A DNA stretch of 6,702 bases from Bacteroidota bacterium. Its GTDB lineage: Bacteria; Bacteroidota; Bacteroidia; Bacteroidales; UBA10428. The translations under genes and the position numbers were made by a program. The stretch is from assembly GCA_029268165.1 (NCBI GenBank), contig JAJUGM010000187.1, positions 1 to 6,702 on the forward strand, given 5' to 3'. The notes beneath the pieces are model-generated. The model searched no databases. It had not been told where the DNA came from and saw only the letters and a program-made list of their open reading frames with translations. Positions 1 through 6,380 of the stretch are shown here, one piece after another. Each line of letters starts with the position of its first letter. The stretch's first letter is position 1.

Positions 1-234
1 CTGTCGACCAGTGCCGAAGAAATGACAAGTCAGGCCGAGCAACTGAAAAGTGTTATTGCCTATTTTAAAATTGACCATGACACCTTGGCTAAGAAGAAAA
101 TAAGTACTCTTCAAAAAGCCTCAAACGAAGAACAAACCCGGTCAATATCTGAAAAAAAGCCGGTATCCCGCAAAAAAGGAAGCATTGAAAAATACCAGGA
201 TAAAATTGATGATAACGATTTTGAGAAGTTTTAG
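1..234 (+). CDS. Methyl-accepting chemotaxis protein, C-terminal fragment (5' end outside window)
   Basis: The frame is open from base 1 to a TAG at 232-234 and gives the last 77 residues of a larger protein. The first part (LSTSAEEMTSQAEQLKSVI, then AYFKI) is the end of the antiparallel coiled-coil signalling domain of chemoreceptors, where SAEEM-x-SQAEQL-x(4)-I-x-FF/YFK is typical. About 50 hydrophilic, Lys/Glu-rich residues follow as a flexible tail, and the protein ends in DFEKF. That ending fits the pattern x-[HFYW]-x-x-[HFYW] of the C-terminal pentapeptide that tethers CheR/CheB in chemoreceptors such as E. coli Tar (NWETF). Known role of the family: cytoplasmic signalling to CheA/CheW. 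The sensor part, the membrane segments and the ligand cannot be seen. The ATG at 22 is internal, not a start. The stop overlaps the stop of the convergent gene by 4 bp. Confidence 0.85.
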   Translation: MSTSAEEMTSQAEQLKSVIAYFKIDHDTLAKKKISTLQKASNEEQTRSISEKKPVSRKKGSIEKYQDKIDDNDFEKF

Positions 235-2147
235 CCGCCGGATTTCAACAAACTGATTTTAGCGTTATCAGCAATACTCAGTTTTTTGAAAAAATCAATC
301 AGTTCGGCATAGGTTTCCGGAGGATGCTTACCTTTCTTCATTTCCAGCCTTCGTATGCAAAAAACCTTCCCGTCATTATTTATTGCCTGTAATGTATATG
401 AACCAAATTTCGAATCGAGGCTAACGGCCGAAGGTAATGATTCAAGTTGGTATCCTTCAGGAATGTCAATAGTAACCGTATCAAAGTGTATTGTTGACCT
501 GCGTATCAATACATCGGACCTGCGCTGCAACACTTTTTTAGGTATCCCGCCGTCGCGGTACAAAGGCATAACAGAAACCAGCATGCGGTTACCTGTAATC
601 GTAGCATAACGGGCCACATCTATTTCAATGTCTTCAGCTATTACAGGCGCTGCATCGCGGATATCACGGTAGTTGAATTTTTTCAATACAGCTCCCGGCA
701 AATTAATCTCATTCAGGATCATTCTTTTTTTATCGTCAGTGCCTGCAAGATAAAAATAAAGCTTATCTTCATAAAATACTCCGTTGTATTTTGCCTTGCT
801 TGTAATAGCAGCATTTCCTGCCTGGTCAAGCCTGATGGTACTGATGCGTTCAAGACGGTTGTCAGATGCAGTATATACTTTGGTATGTACCAGTTTTCCA
901 CCGTTTTCAGTAACTATAAGTGCATCACGGTCATCCGTAAAACTGCCAATATAACCAAACGGTAAATGCTGATTCGTACACTCAAGCCATATTGTATCAT
1001 TGTTTAACGGTAGACAAACAATAATGTGGTTAAACTGGTTACTAGGAAAATCGAAAATGATTGGACGAGCGTTTTCACCAGCTAAAATACGTGTATAGTA
1101 TGATTTAATGCCAACAGCTGACAATAAAGCTTTCATATAATTTGATAATGCTTTGCAATCGCCATAACCAAGCCTGTCAACGGTTTCAGCACTGAATGGC
1201 TGCCATCCGCCAATGCCTTCTTGAATGCTAACATATCGTGTTTTGTTTTGCATATATTCATATATCGCTTTAGCTTTTTCATAGTCGTTAATCTTGTCTT
1301 TAGTAATTGACCTAAGAACATTTTTCGTTTCTTCATCTAAATAGTCCTTGTCTTTAAGTAAATTACTTGTCCATGTTCCTAATAATTCCCATGTTGAACA
1401 ATTCCCCCTATAACCTTCTATTTCAAACTCATTCGGAGCTATCATTACAAAAGGCGTAAACTCCATGATGGATTCACTAAAGGGTTGTTCGGCCAAAGCG
1501 GTAAGGTTTTCTGCAGACCATGTATAAATGGTATTTTCACTGTTCTTTACAATCTCAGCCTTTTCAGTGAGGTTCCTTTCAAGATACCGGAATGAGATTG
1601 TGTTTGGGCAAATAATTCTGAAACTGCTTTTTTCTACCGAAACATTATAGTCATTCATTGGCAGCCACTGGGGATAATTCAGCAAGCCGTCAAATTCAAC
1701 CACAAAACTATATTCCACTGTGAAAGGACATGCCATTGTCCTGGGCCGGAAAAGTTTAACCCTCGTATCTTCATATAAAGAAAATCCCGAGATATAACTA
1801 TTGTCAACAATCTCATCCTGGTTTAACACTTCGGTTTTTTCACCTGCCTGATTGTAAATGGTTCCTCTTATGCTGTGCACTTTCTGCAGTTTTTGTGAAT
1901 AAGGCTGCATAAAAACTGCCTCATCCAGTGCATTTTCATTTAATATAGTTATTGCATAAGTAGCAGAATATGTTGCCTTGCCAATTGATTTTATTTCAAA
2001 AACTTCCTCATAATTTCTCACAACCATTTTGGCATTTGCTTTAAGGCTCTCGGGTATTGCGCTTACCGGATATTTAATCTCTTTCCCGGTAACATTTGCT
2101 GTAAATAAAACAAAAGGCAGTACTAACAAAATTAATTTCTTCATCAT
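231..2147 (-). CDS. Exported DUF3857 / transglutaminase-like protein with intact catalytic triad
   Basis: A 638-residue protein with a signal peptide (MMKKLILLVLPFVLFTANVTG), so it should act in the periplasm or at the outer membrane. Residues about 50-215 match the beta-rich DUF3857 domain. Residues about 275-392 match the transglutaminase-like (papain-fold) domain, and a beta-rich C-terminal part follows. The triad is visible: Cys331 in GYGDCKALS, His374 in FNHIIV, and an acidic residue at Glu389 in WLECTNQ, where many relatives have Asp. The family is widespread in Bacteroidota. Its substrate is not established, so peptidase, amidase or crosslinking activity is only inferred from the fold. 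It is the second gene of an operon, 46 bp after the upstream paralogue's stop. ATG codons at 2147 and 2144 are adjacent, and no clear ribosome-binding site chooses between them. The TAA stop overlaps the chemoreceptor stop. Confidence 0.9.
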   Translation of the reverse strand: MMKKLILLVLPFVLFTANVTGKEIKYPVSAIPESLKANAKMVVRNYEEVFEIKSIGKATYSATYAITILNENALDEAVFMQPYSQKLQKVHSIRGTIYNQAGEKTEVLNQDEIVDNSYISGFSLYEDTRVKLFRPRTMACPFTVEYSFVVEFDGLLNYPQWLPMNDYNVSVEKSSFRIICPNTISFRYLERNLTEKAEIVKNSENTIYTWSAENLTALAEQPFSESIMEFTPFVMIAPNEFEIEGYRGNCSTWELLGTWTSNLLKDKDYLDEETKNVLRSITKDKINDYEKAKAIYEYMQNKTRYVSIQEGIGGWQPFSAETVDRLGYGDCKALSNYMKALLSAVGIKSYYTRILAGENARPIIFDFPSNQFNHIIVCLPLNNDTIWLECTNQHLPFGYIGSFTDDRDALIVTENGGKLVHTKVYTASDNRLERISTIRLDQAGNAAITSKAKYNGVFYEDKLYFYLAGTDDKKRMILNEINLPGAVLKKFNYRDIRDAAPVIAEDIEIDVARYATITGNRMLVSVMPLYRDGGIPKKVLQRRSDVLIRRSTIHFDTVTIDIPEGYQLESLPSAVSLDSKFGSYTLQAINNDGKVFCIRRLEMKKGKHPPETYAELIDFFKKLSIADNAKISLLKSGG

Positions 2148-2193
2148 AACAAAAATGCAGATAAACAGGTTTATGCAGAGAATATTTCTCCTT

Positions 2194-4053
2194 TTATTTC
2201 TTTTTTAATGTGATGACTTCTGCCTGTTTGGCAATTACCTGGTTATAAAATTCCTTTAATAAATAATATTCAGTTTCAACAAAAATGGTTTTATTAATTT
2301 CAAAATTTACATTCAGTTGGATATTATTCCCTGCAAAAGCGGCCTGGTATGTAAAACGCGCTGATTTATCGGGTAGCTGAATATTACAGGGCTTTGGCAT
2401 GGCAGTAATTTCATAGTTATCAGGAACTGCAATTTTTATGAAATACTTCCTCTTAATACAATGTCCATAATCAACAGGGTATTTCCGGGTGTCAATCTTA
2501 AAAGGATTTTCTGACATCCGTTCAGCAAGCATGGGATTAATGCTTATCATATCACCAATCACATCTACATATCCGCTAAATGAAACATTATAGGTTTCTT
2601 TGATTGGCTTATAAATGCTATCGATATTTTCAAATGAAGCTGAATTAATGGTTAATCCCGGATAATCGCTTTCAAGCTCATTGATAAATTCTTCCTGGCT
2701 ATTGTATTGTTTGAACTCCTTCCTGAAGTAATAGGCGCTATAATCGCTTTTGTTGCTGATAATATTACCGGTAATCTCGCCATTATTATCCAGTTTAACG
2801 TCATAATAAATCACTTCTTTCTCATCAACAGTTGGTGTAAGGTCAAACCAGTCGGAGTTTTTTTCATTAATAATTCTTCCGCGGCTGTTTAGTGCCCTGA
2901 AGGGCAACATACCTGGTGTCAGATAGGGCTCGGTGGCATCAAAAACATAAGTTTTACCGTTGTATTTTACACCGGCTACAACATAGTTAAGTTTATCAAT
3001 TGTTGCGTAAGCCGGATTGATGATACCATTTTGACGTGTACTTAGTGCAACAGGAAATGCTTCAAAGTCAAGCTTTTTTAAGAGTTGCACCAGAATCAGA
3101 TTTACATCCGCCGAATTTCCCGATCCTTTGCGGTATGCAGTATACAAATCAGCGGTAGTGTACAATTCTTCCTGTTTGTTCCATTTTACTTTATTATTTA
3201 CCATTTCACATGCTGCCTTCATTTTTTCAAGGTCGGGAAGATTTTTATCTTTAATTTGTTTCGCCTCATCAATTAAAAACAACGCTGCACCCATAGCAAC
3301 TCCAAAATACTGGTCATTAAGCAAATAATCATTCACTGCATTCCATGATGAGGTAAAAAATTTACTGCGGCCGGGTATCATGATATTTGCCAGCTCAATT
3401 TCAACCTTGGTAATATAATTGGTAATTGAATTCATGTAAGGTTCAGGCCTGAGGGCTGGCATATCCTTACCCACCCATCTGCCCGGTTGATTAATGTATA
3501 AAGGATGAAATCCGTAAAATACTTTCTGAAACGTAACATAAGGCGAATCAGTAATACGCAATTCACTCCAGCGCACCGGTACTTTGTCCTGAAAACGCCA
3601 TTCAGAAGGCAATAAAAAGAAAGAATATTGAATCTCAACTACTGACCCTACCATTACATCAGGCATAGTAACCCTGTATCGGTAACGGTCTTCTCTTACC
3701 CTTTCCTTAAATATCGATTCACTTTTCAATTTGCTTTCAATCACCTGACCATCTTTCAGGTTATAAGTACATCCCTTGATCTGGCTCTGACCGTCAATAT
3801 ACAAAACAAAGTTTACGAAATCAGTCCCTTCTTTCTTCAGTATTTTTATGCGGTATAACCGCGTAAAATCAAAAGTATTCGGATTGAATTCGCCATAATC
3901 GCATAGAACCAAAGCTTCTGCTGTTGTGTCCTTGTCATACACTTTCATTTCAAGGTCAGCCATGTCAATCTTGCCATAACGGGCAGGCGCAGGCTGGGCT
4001 GTAACAGAAAATACCAAGCCAGATAAAAGGCAGGAAATAAAAAATGTTTTCAT
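2194..4053 (-). CDS. Exported DUF3857 / transglutaminase-like protein, predicted pseudoenzyme
   Basis: A 619-residue protein that starts with a signal peptide (MKTFFISCLLSGLVFSVTAQ, probable cleavage near the Ala-Gln). It has the same plan as the downstream gene: a DUF3857-like domain at about 55-220, a transglutaminase-like domain at about 270-375 and a long beta-rich C-terminal part. The catalytic positions are changed. The nucleophile site reads GSGNSADVN, with Ser314 where Cys belongs. The His site reads KLNYVVAGV, with Asn356 instead of His. Only Asp372 in VFDAT is kept. Relatives with the same GNSAD signature are, to my recollection, common in Bacteroidota, so this looks like a conserved non-catalytic subfamily rather than decay, and the frame is fully open. 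It is the promoter-proximal gene of the operon. A binding or scaffolding role beside the intact paralogue is inference. The single Cys8 lies too early in the signal peptide for a lipobox. Confidence 0.9.
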   Translation of the reverse strand: MKTFFISCLLSGLVFSVTAQPAPARYGKIDMADLEMKVYDKDTTAEALVLCDYGEFNPNTFDFTRLYRIKILKKEGTDFVNFVLYIDGQSQIKGCTYNLKDGQVIESKLKSESIFKERVREDRYRYRVTMPDVMVGSVVEIQYSFFLLPSEWRFQDKVPVRWSELRITDSPYVTFQKVFYGFHPLYINQPGRWVGKDMPALRPEPYMNSITNYITKVEIELANIMIPGRSKFFTSSWNAVNDYLLNDQYFGVAMGAALFLIDEAKQIKDKNLPDLEKMKAACEMVNNKVKWNKQEELYTTADLYTAYRKGSGNSADVNLILVQLLKKLDFEAFPVALSTRQNGIINPAYATIDKLNYVVAGVKYNGKTYVFDATEPYLTPGMLPFRALNSRGRIINEKNSDWFDLTPTVDEKEVIYYDVKLDNNGEITGNIISNKSDYSAYYFRKEFKQYNSQEEFINELESDYPGLTINSASFENIDSIYKPIKETYNVSFSGYVDVIGDMISINPMLAERMSENPFKIDTRKYPVDYGHCIKRKYFIKIAVPDNYEITAMPKPCNIQLPDKSARFTYQAAFAGNNIQLNVNFEINKTIFVETEYYLLKEFYNQVIAKQAEVITLKKK

Positions 4054-4156
4054 AGAAAAATATGGTTGGGTTATTAATGCCGGATAACATAACTAAACAT
4101 TTGAACAACTTTCACATCATGTGTGGTTGGATAATTTGTAATGCAATTTTGAATTT

Positions 4157-4187
4157 CAAATATAAAATATTCTTTAAAAAAATCAAA
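4157..4187 (-). promoter_or_regulatory. Bacteroidota-type promoter of the DUF3857 operon
   Basis: Reading the - strand, TTTG (4187-4184) is followed after exactly 19 bases by TATATTTG (4164-4157). This is a full match to the primary sigma factor consensus of Bacteroidota, TTTG at -33 and TAnnTTTG at -7. Transcription would start near 4150, leaving a leader of about 97 nt before the ATG at 4053. It sits in the 160-bp divergent region shared with the sigma factor gene, so a regulator binding here could affect both directions. I found no equally good match on the + strand for the sigma gene. The best is TAATTTCG at 4195-4202, which lies too close to the start. Confidence 0.6.
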
Positions 4188-4213
4188 TTTTTAATAATTT
4201 CGGATATAAGAAA

Positions 4214-4840
4214 TTGAGTGTTTTGTTTTTAAAATTCAAACGGAATAACGTTCCCGCCCTCAACAGGACAGAGGAATCGGATGAGGCGCTGGTAATGCTT
4301 TACCGGCGGACTAAAGATACGGGGATAGTGGGCAGATTATTTGAGCGTTATACTCACCTGGTTTATGGGGTGTGCCTCAACTACCTTAAAGATGATGAGC
4401 GATGCAAAGATGCTGTAATGGAGATTTTTGAAGCTTTATTTGCCAAACTGGCTACTCATGAAGTTCATAATTTTAAAAACTGGCTTTACAGTGTTACACG
4501 TAATTACTGTCTGATGGAATTAAGGCGTGAAAACGCTTCCTTCAGGCTTAAAAATAAATTATTGAATGATTTTGTTGAGGAAGATATGGATTCTGATTCG
4601 GTGTAGCATCTATTGGAAAGAGATGATAACACAATTACCGATGAAATGTTAATGCAGGCTATTGAAACACTCGGGAACGCACAGGCTGTATGTATTAAGA
4701 AGATGTATCTTGAAGAAAAAACATATAAAGAAATAACTGTTGAAACAGGCTTCACAATGAACGAGGTCAAAAGCCATATTCAAAACGGGAAAAGAAACCT
4801 GAAAAATTACTTAATTAAACTGAATGCCAACAACATATGA
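4214..4840 (+). pseudogene. ECF-type RNA polymerase sigma factor interrupted by an in-frame TAG
   Basis: One reading frame of 208 codons holds a whole small sigma-70 family factor except that codon 131 (4604-4606) is TAG. Region 2 lies at about 35-105 (FERYTHLVYGVCLNYLKD, then DAVMEIFEAL, then NFKNWLYSVTRNYCLMELR), with the usual core-binding and -10 recognition features. Region 4 lies at about 142-200 and contains a helix-turn-helix (YKEITVETGFTMNEVKSH, then NGKRNL). The stop falls in the variable linker (DMDSDSV*HLLERDD), and the frame stays open for 77 more codons, so any mutation is recent, or the sequence has an error, or the codon is read through. There is no in-frame ATG before codon 28, which would cut into the domain. 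The apparent start is TTG at 4214, with an upstream in-frame stop at 4175. The gene overlaps the anti-sigma gene by 17 bp, the typical layout of a sigma factor and its co-translated regulator. Its target promoters are unknown. Confidence 0.75.
4613..4840 (+). CDS. Possible separately translated sigma region 4 polypeptide
   Basis: This is the part of the sigma gene after the amber codon, listed on its own because it could be made by re-initiation. In-frame starts are TTG at 4613 and ATG at 4646 and 4652. The ATG at 4646 would give a polypeptide of about 64 residues with all of region 4 (helix-turn-helix in YKEITVETGFTMNEVKSH). A purine-rich GGAAAGAG lies about 25 bases before it, too far for a normal ribosome-binding site. 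Split sigma factors, with regions 2 and 4 on separate polypeptides, are known, for example SigO and RsoA of Bacillus subtilis, so the idea is possible but not supported beyond the open frame. Decay or a sequencing error in one gene is more likely. Confidence 0.3.
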   Translation: MERDDNTITDEMLMQAIETLGNAQAVCIKKMYLEEKTYKEITVETGFTMNEVKSHIQNGKRNLKNYLIKLNANNI

Positions 4841-5906
4841 CATAAAAAAACTATTTACCATTTCGGGATGTATCTCGCCTGAAGGTATGCAGCGGTATGT
4901 TACAGGAGCACTTACTGCTGCCGAAAAGGAACTTATTAACGCACACCTTGGCACTTGTGAATTATGCACTGATGCTTTAGGGGGATTTCAACAACATAAT
5001 AATCCGGCAAAGGTTTCACTTGCAGTAACTGATATTAACCGCCAGCTGCATCAGAAGTTTTTGCGGATTCAGACCAAAAAGGTGAGAGAACGTTCGATGG
5101 TTTCTGTTTTTTCTGCCGCTGCCACCATTATCCTGATAACCGGCTTGTTTTACCTTATGAAACAAAGGGAGATATACAGGGGAAGATTGCTGGCATATTC
5201 ACTGCAGGATTCAATAACCATTTCAGACAGAACTATTGGTCAGCTAAAGAACGATATGAATGAGTCAGTGAAAATTTCCGGTAAGGCTGAATCGGGCGAA
5301 CACACCGTAACAATGCCTCACCCTTCAAAGGAATCAAATGTTTACTTTAAAAGCAAACAACCGGAAGATGAAAATAAAGCAACTTTAAGCTATGAATCGG
5401 CAGAAGAACTCCGGATTGTTTCGTATGAGCCATCTCCTGACACATTGCATGTTGCTGAAGCAACAAAACAGGAAGATGATTTTTCTGTTGCAGGTTATGC
5501 TGTAAAATCGGCCACCCGGGACAAGAAAGAAAGCCTTCAGGCTATACCTGCTGATGCTGAAGGCGATAATACGGTTTCGGGCGAAGTATTTATGGTTGCT
5601 GAAGAAATGCCCGTTTTCAAGGGAGGAGACATTAATAAATTCAGGGAATATGTTCAGCAGCAGATAAAATATCCGGTTAAAGCGGCCGAGGCCGGTATTG
5701 AAGGGAAAGTGTTTGTGAGTTTTATCATAAATGAAAAAGGCAAACTGATAAATCCGAAAATTATACGTTCAGCTGACCCCCTGCTTGATAAAGAGGCGCT
5801 CAGAGTGATAAGCTCATCGCCAGCCTGGACACCCGGTATGATGAATGGTAAACCTGTAAGTGTTCAATTGGCGATTCCGGTTATTTTTCAGTTAAACCCG
5901 GATTAG
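4824..5906 (+). CDS. Anti-sigma zinc-finger / membrane / TonB C-terminal chimera
   Basis: A 360-residue, apparently single-pass membrane protein. Residues 16-48 form a zinc-binding anti-sigma motif: Cys16, then His41-x3-Cys45-x2-Cys48 (HLGTCELC), the spacing expected of ZAS/zf-HC2 domains that hold ECF sigma factors. One hydrophobic helix follows at about 92-112, preceded by many Lys/Arg (KFLRIQTKKVRER), which puts the N-terminus in the cytoplasm. A polar linker runs from 113 to about 258. Residues about 260-357 are a TonB C-terminal domain (EEMPVFKGGD, IKYPVKAAEAGIEGKV, then PAWTPGMMNGKPVSVQLAIP), which in TonB contacts outer-membrane receptors from the periplasm. The helix has no His, so the Ser/His pair TonB uses with ExbB/ExbD is missing, and the linker is not proline-rich. 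The ATG lies 17 bp inside the sigma gene, suggesting coupled translation. Zinc binding and sigma binding are inferred from the motif and neighbours. Confidence 0.88.
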   Translation: MPTTYDIKKLFTISGCISPEGMQRYVTGALTAAEKELINAHLGTCELCTDALGGFQQHNNPAKVSLAVTDINRQLHQKFLRIQTKKVRERSMVSVFSAAATIILITGLFYLMKQREIYRGRLLAYSLQDSITISDRTIGQLKNDMNESVKISGKAESGEHTVTMPHPSKESNVYFKSKQPEDENKATLSYESAEELRIVSYEPSPDTLHVAEATKQEDDFSVAGYAVKSATRDKKESLQAIPADAEGDNTVSGEVFMVAEEMPVFKGGDINKFREYVQQQIKYPVKAAEAGIEGKVFVSFIINEKGKLINPKIIRSADPLLDKEALRVISSSPAWTPGMMNGKPVSVQLAIPVIFQLNPD

Positions 5907-5948
5907 CCATTAAGAGTGAAACGAACTAATGACTTAACCGGGTTTAAC
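5891..5948 (+). repeat. 11-bp perfect inverted repeat around the stop of the TonB chimera gene
   Basis: GTTAAACCCGG at 5891-5901 is the exact reverse complement of CCGGGTTTAAC at 5938-5948, with 36 bases between that include the TAG stop. In RNA this could fold as an 11-bp stem. No T-run follows, so it does not look like an intrinsic terminator. The left arm is coding sequence (the residues QLNPD), which makes it notable that the same sequence recurs nearby. Confidence 0.5.
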
Positions 5949-5950
5949 CC

Positions 5951-6075
5951 CGATTTAGAAAAACTTAACCCCGGTTATGGATTAAAAAATGTATAAGCAA
6001 TAAGGCATTTGTAATCAATCCCAAAGGCTTAGAATTGAAACAATCATTACATCGGGGTTTAGTTTTTCTTAATCG
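5951..6075. repeat. 24-base imperfect inverted repeat
   Basis: The 24 bases at 5951-5974 match the reverse complement of 6052-6075 at 21 of 24 positions, including a nine-base run AGAAAAACT and a seven-base run AACCCCG. The spacer is 77 bases. Outside the arms, AATGAC at 5928-5933 and its complement GTCATT at 6080-6085 extend the symmetry with a gap on the left, so the whole unit may be a palindromic element of about 158 bp. There is no coding potential inside. Confidence 0.55.
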
Positions 6076-6087
6076 ATTTGTCATTGC

Positions 6088-6120
6088 AAAACATTCATAT
6101 TCCTTAGAAAATGTTTTTTT
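6088..6120 (+). terminator. Weak candidate terminator
   Basis: AAAACATT (6088-6095) pairs with AATGTTTT (6110-6117) around a 14-base loop, and the T-run continues to 6120. The stem is short and A/T only, so it is a poor intrinsic terminator. It is nevertheless a plausible end of the sigma/TonB-chimera transcript, about 180 bases after its stop codon. Confidence 0.25.
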
Positions 6121-6213
6121 GTTTATTAATGTCTAATTCCAAGATATCAGAACAAATAATCATGCAGATAATCCAGAGTCCTCGGGATGAGGGTTCCAAT
6201 GATAAAACAACAA

Positions 6214-6242
6214 ATTTTTCTAATGGTGGTAATTAGAAAAAT
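6214..6242. terminator. 11-bp perfect hairpin, possible terminator
   Basis: ATTTTTCTAAT (6214-6224) is the exact reverse complement of ATTAGAAAAAT (6232-6242), with the 7-base loop GGTGGTA. The - strand transcript after the hairpin is U-rich (TTTGTTGTTTTATC), so it could end transcription from the small lipoprotein gene upstream on that strand. The stem has only one C-G pair, so its stability is modest. Confidence 0.35.
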
Positions 6243-6292
6243 AAGGCTAATGACAAATCGGGTTAAGGAAAGAATAAAGGGCATTATTATGT

Positions 6293-6340
6293 GTGACGAA
6301 GTGACGAAGTGATGAAGTTAAAAAGTTACGAAGAATAAAA
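6293..6340. repeat. Degenerate octamer tandem array 1
   Basis: Six successive 8-base units are in register: GTGACGAA, GTGACGAA, GTGATGAA, GTTAAAAA, GTTACGAA and GAATAAAA. The first two are identical and the later ones decay toward A/T. A unit of eight is not a multiple of three, so the array is not a coding repeat. It begins 57 bases after the 35-codon frame ends. Confidence 0.7.
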
Positions 6341-6380
6341 CTTTTTTTCTTCTTCTCCGTATCCATAGCCTATCTTATTA

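Larger units (their letters stand above)
6074..6260. repeat. 12-bp perfect inverted repeat bounding 187 bp
   Basis: CGATTTGTCATT at 6074-6085 is the exact reverse complement of AATGACAAATCG at 6249-6260. Just outside each arm is a TTAA (6069-6072 and 6263-6266), so the symmetry continues imperfectly to about 25 bases. The left arm is shared with the 24-base inverted repeat. The enclosed segment holds the 35-codon open frame and the hairpin at 6214-6242. A small non-autonomous mobile element or its remnant is possible, but no clean target duplication is visible. Confidence 0.45.

Noticed and set aside
355..609. 84-codon open frame on the + strand
   Set aside because: It lies wholly antisense to the well-supported DUF3857 gene and has no recognisable domain or start signal.
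2156..2177. Small hairpin between the two DUF3857 genes (ATAAAC/GTTTAT)
   Set aside because: The loop would be only two to four bases, the stem is A/T-rich with a bulge and no T-run follows, so neither a terminator nor a processing site can be claimed.
4195..4202. TAATTTCG as a -7 promoter element for the sigma gene
   Set aside because: It has one mismatch to TAnnTTTG and lies only 11 bases before the apparent TTG start, leaving almost no leader.
4604..4606. Reassignment of TAG to a sense codon in this organism
   Set aside because: TAG ends the TonB chimera right after a complete TonB_C domain, and reading through the chemoreceptor TAG would run into antisense of the convergent gene, so TAG acts as a stop here.
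4504..4770. 88-codon open frame on the - strand
   Set aside because: It is antisense to the sigma factor gene, whose domains on the + strand are clear across the same bases.
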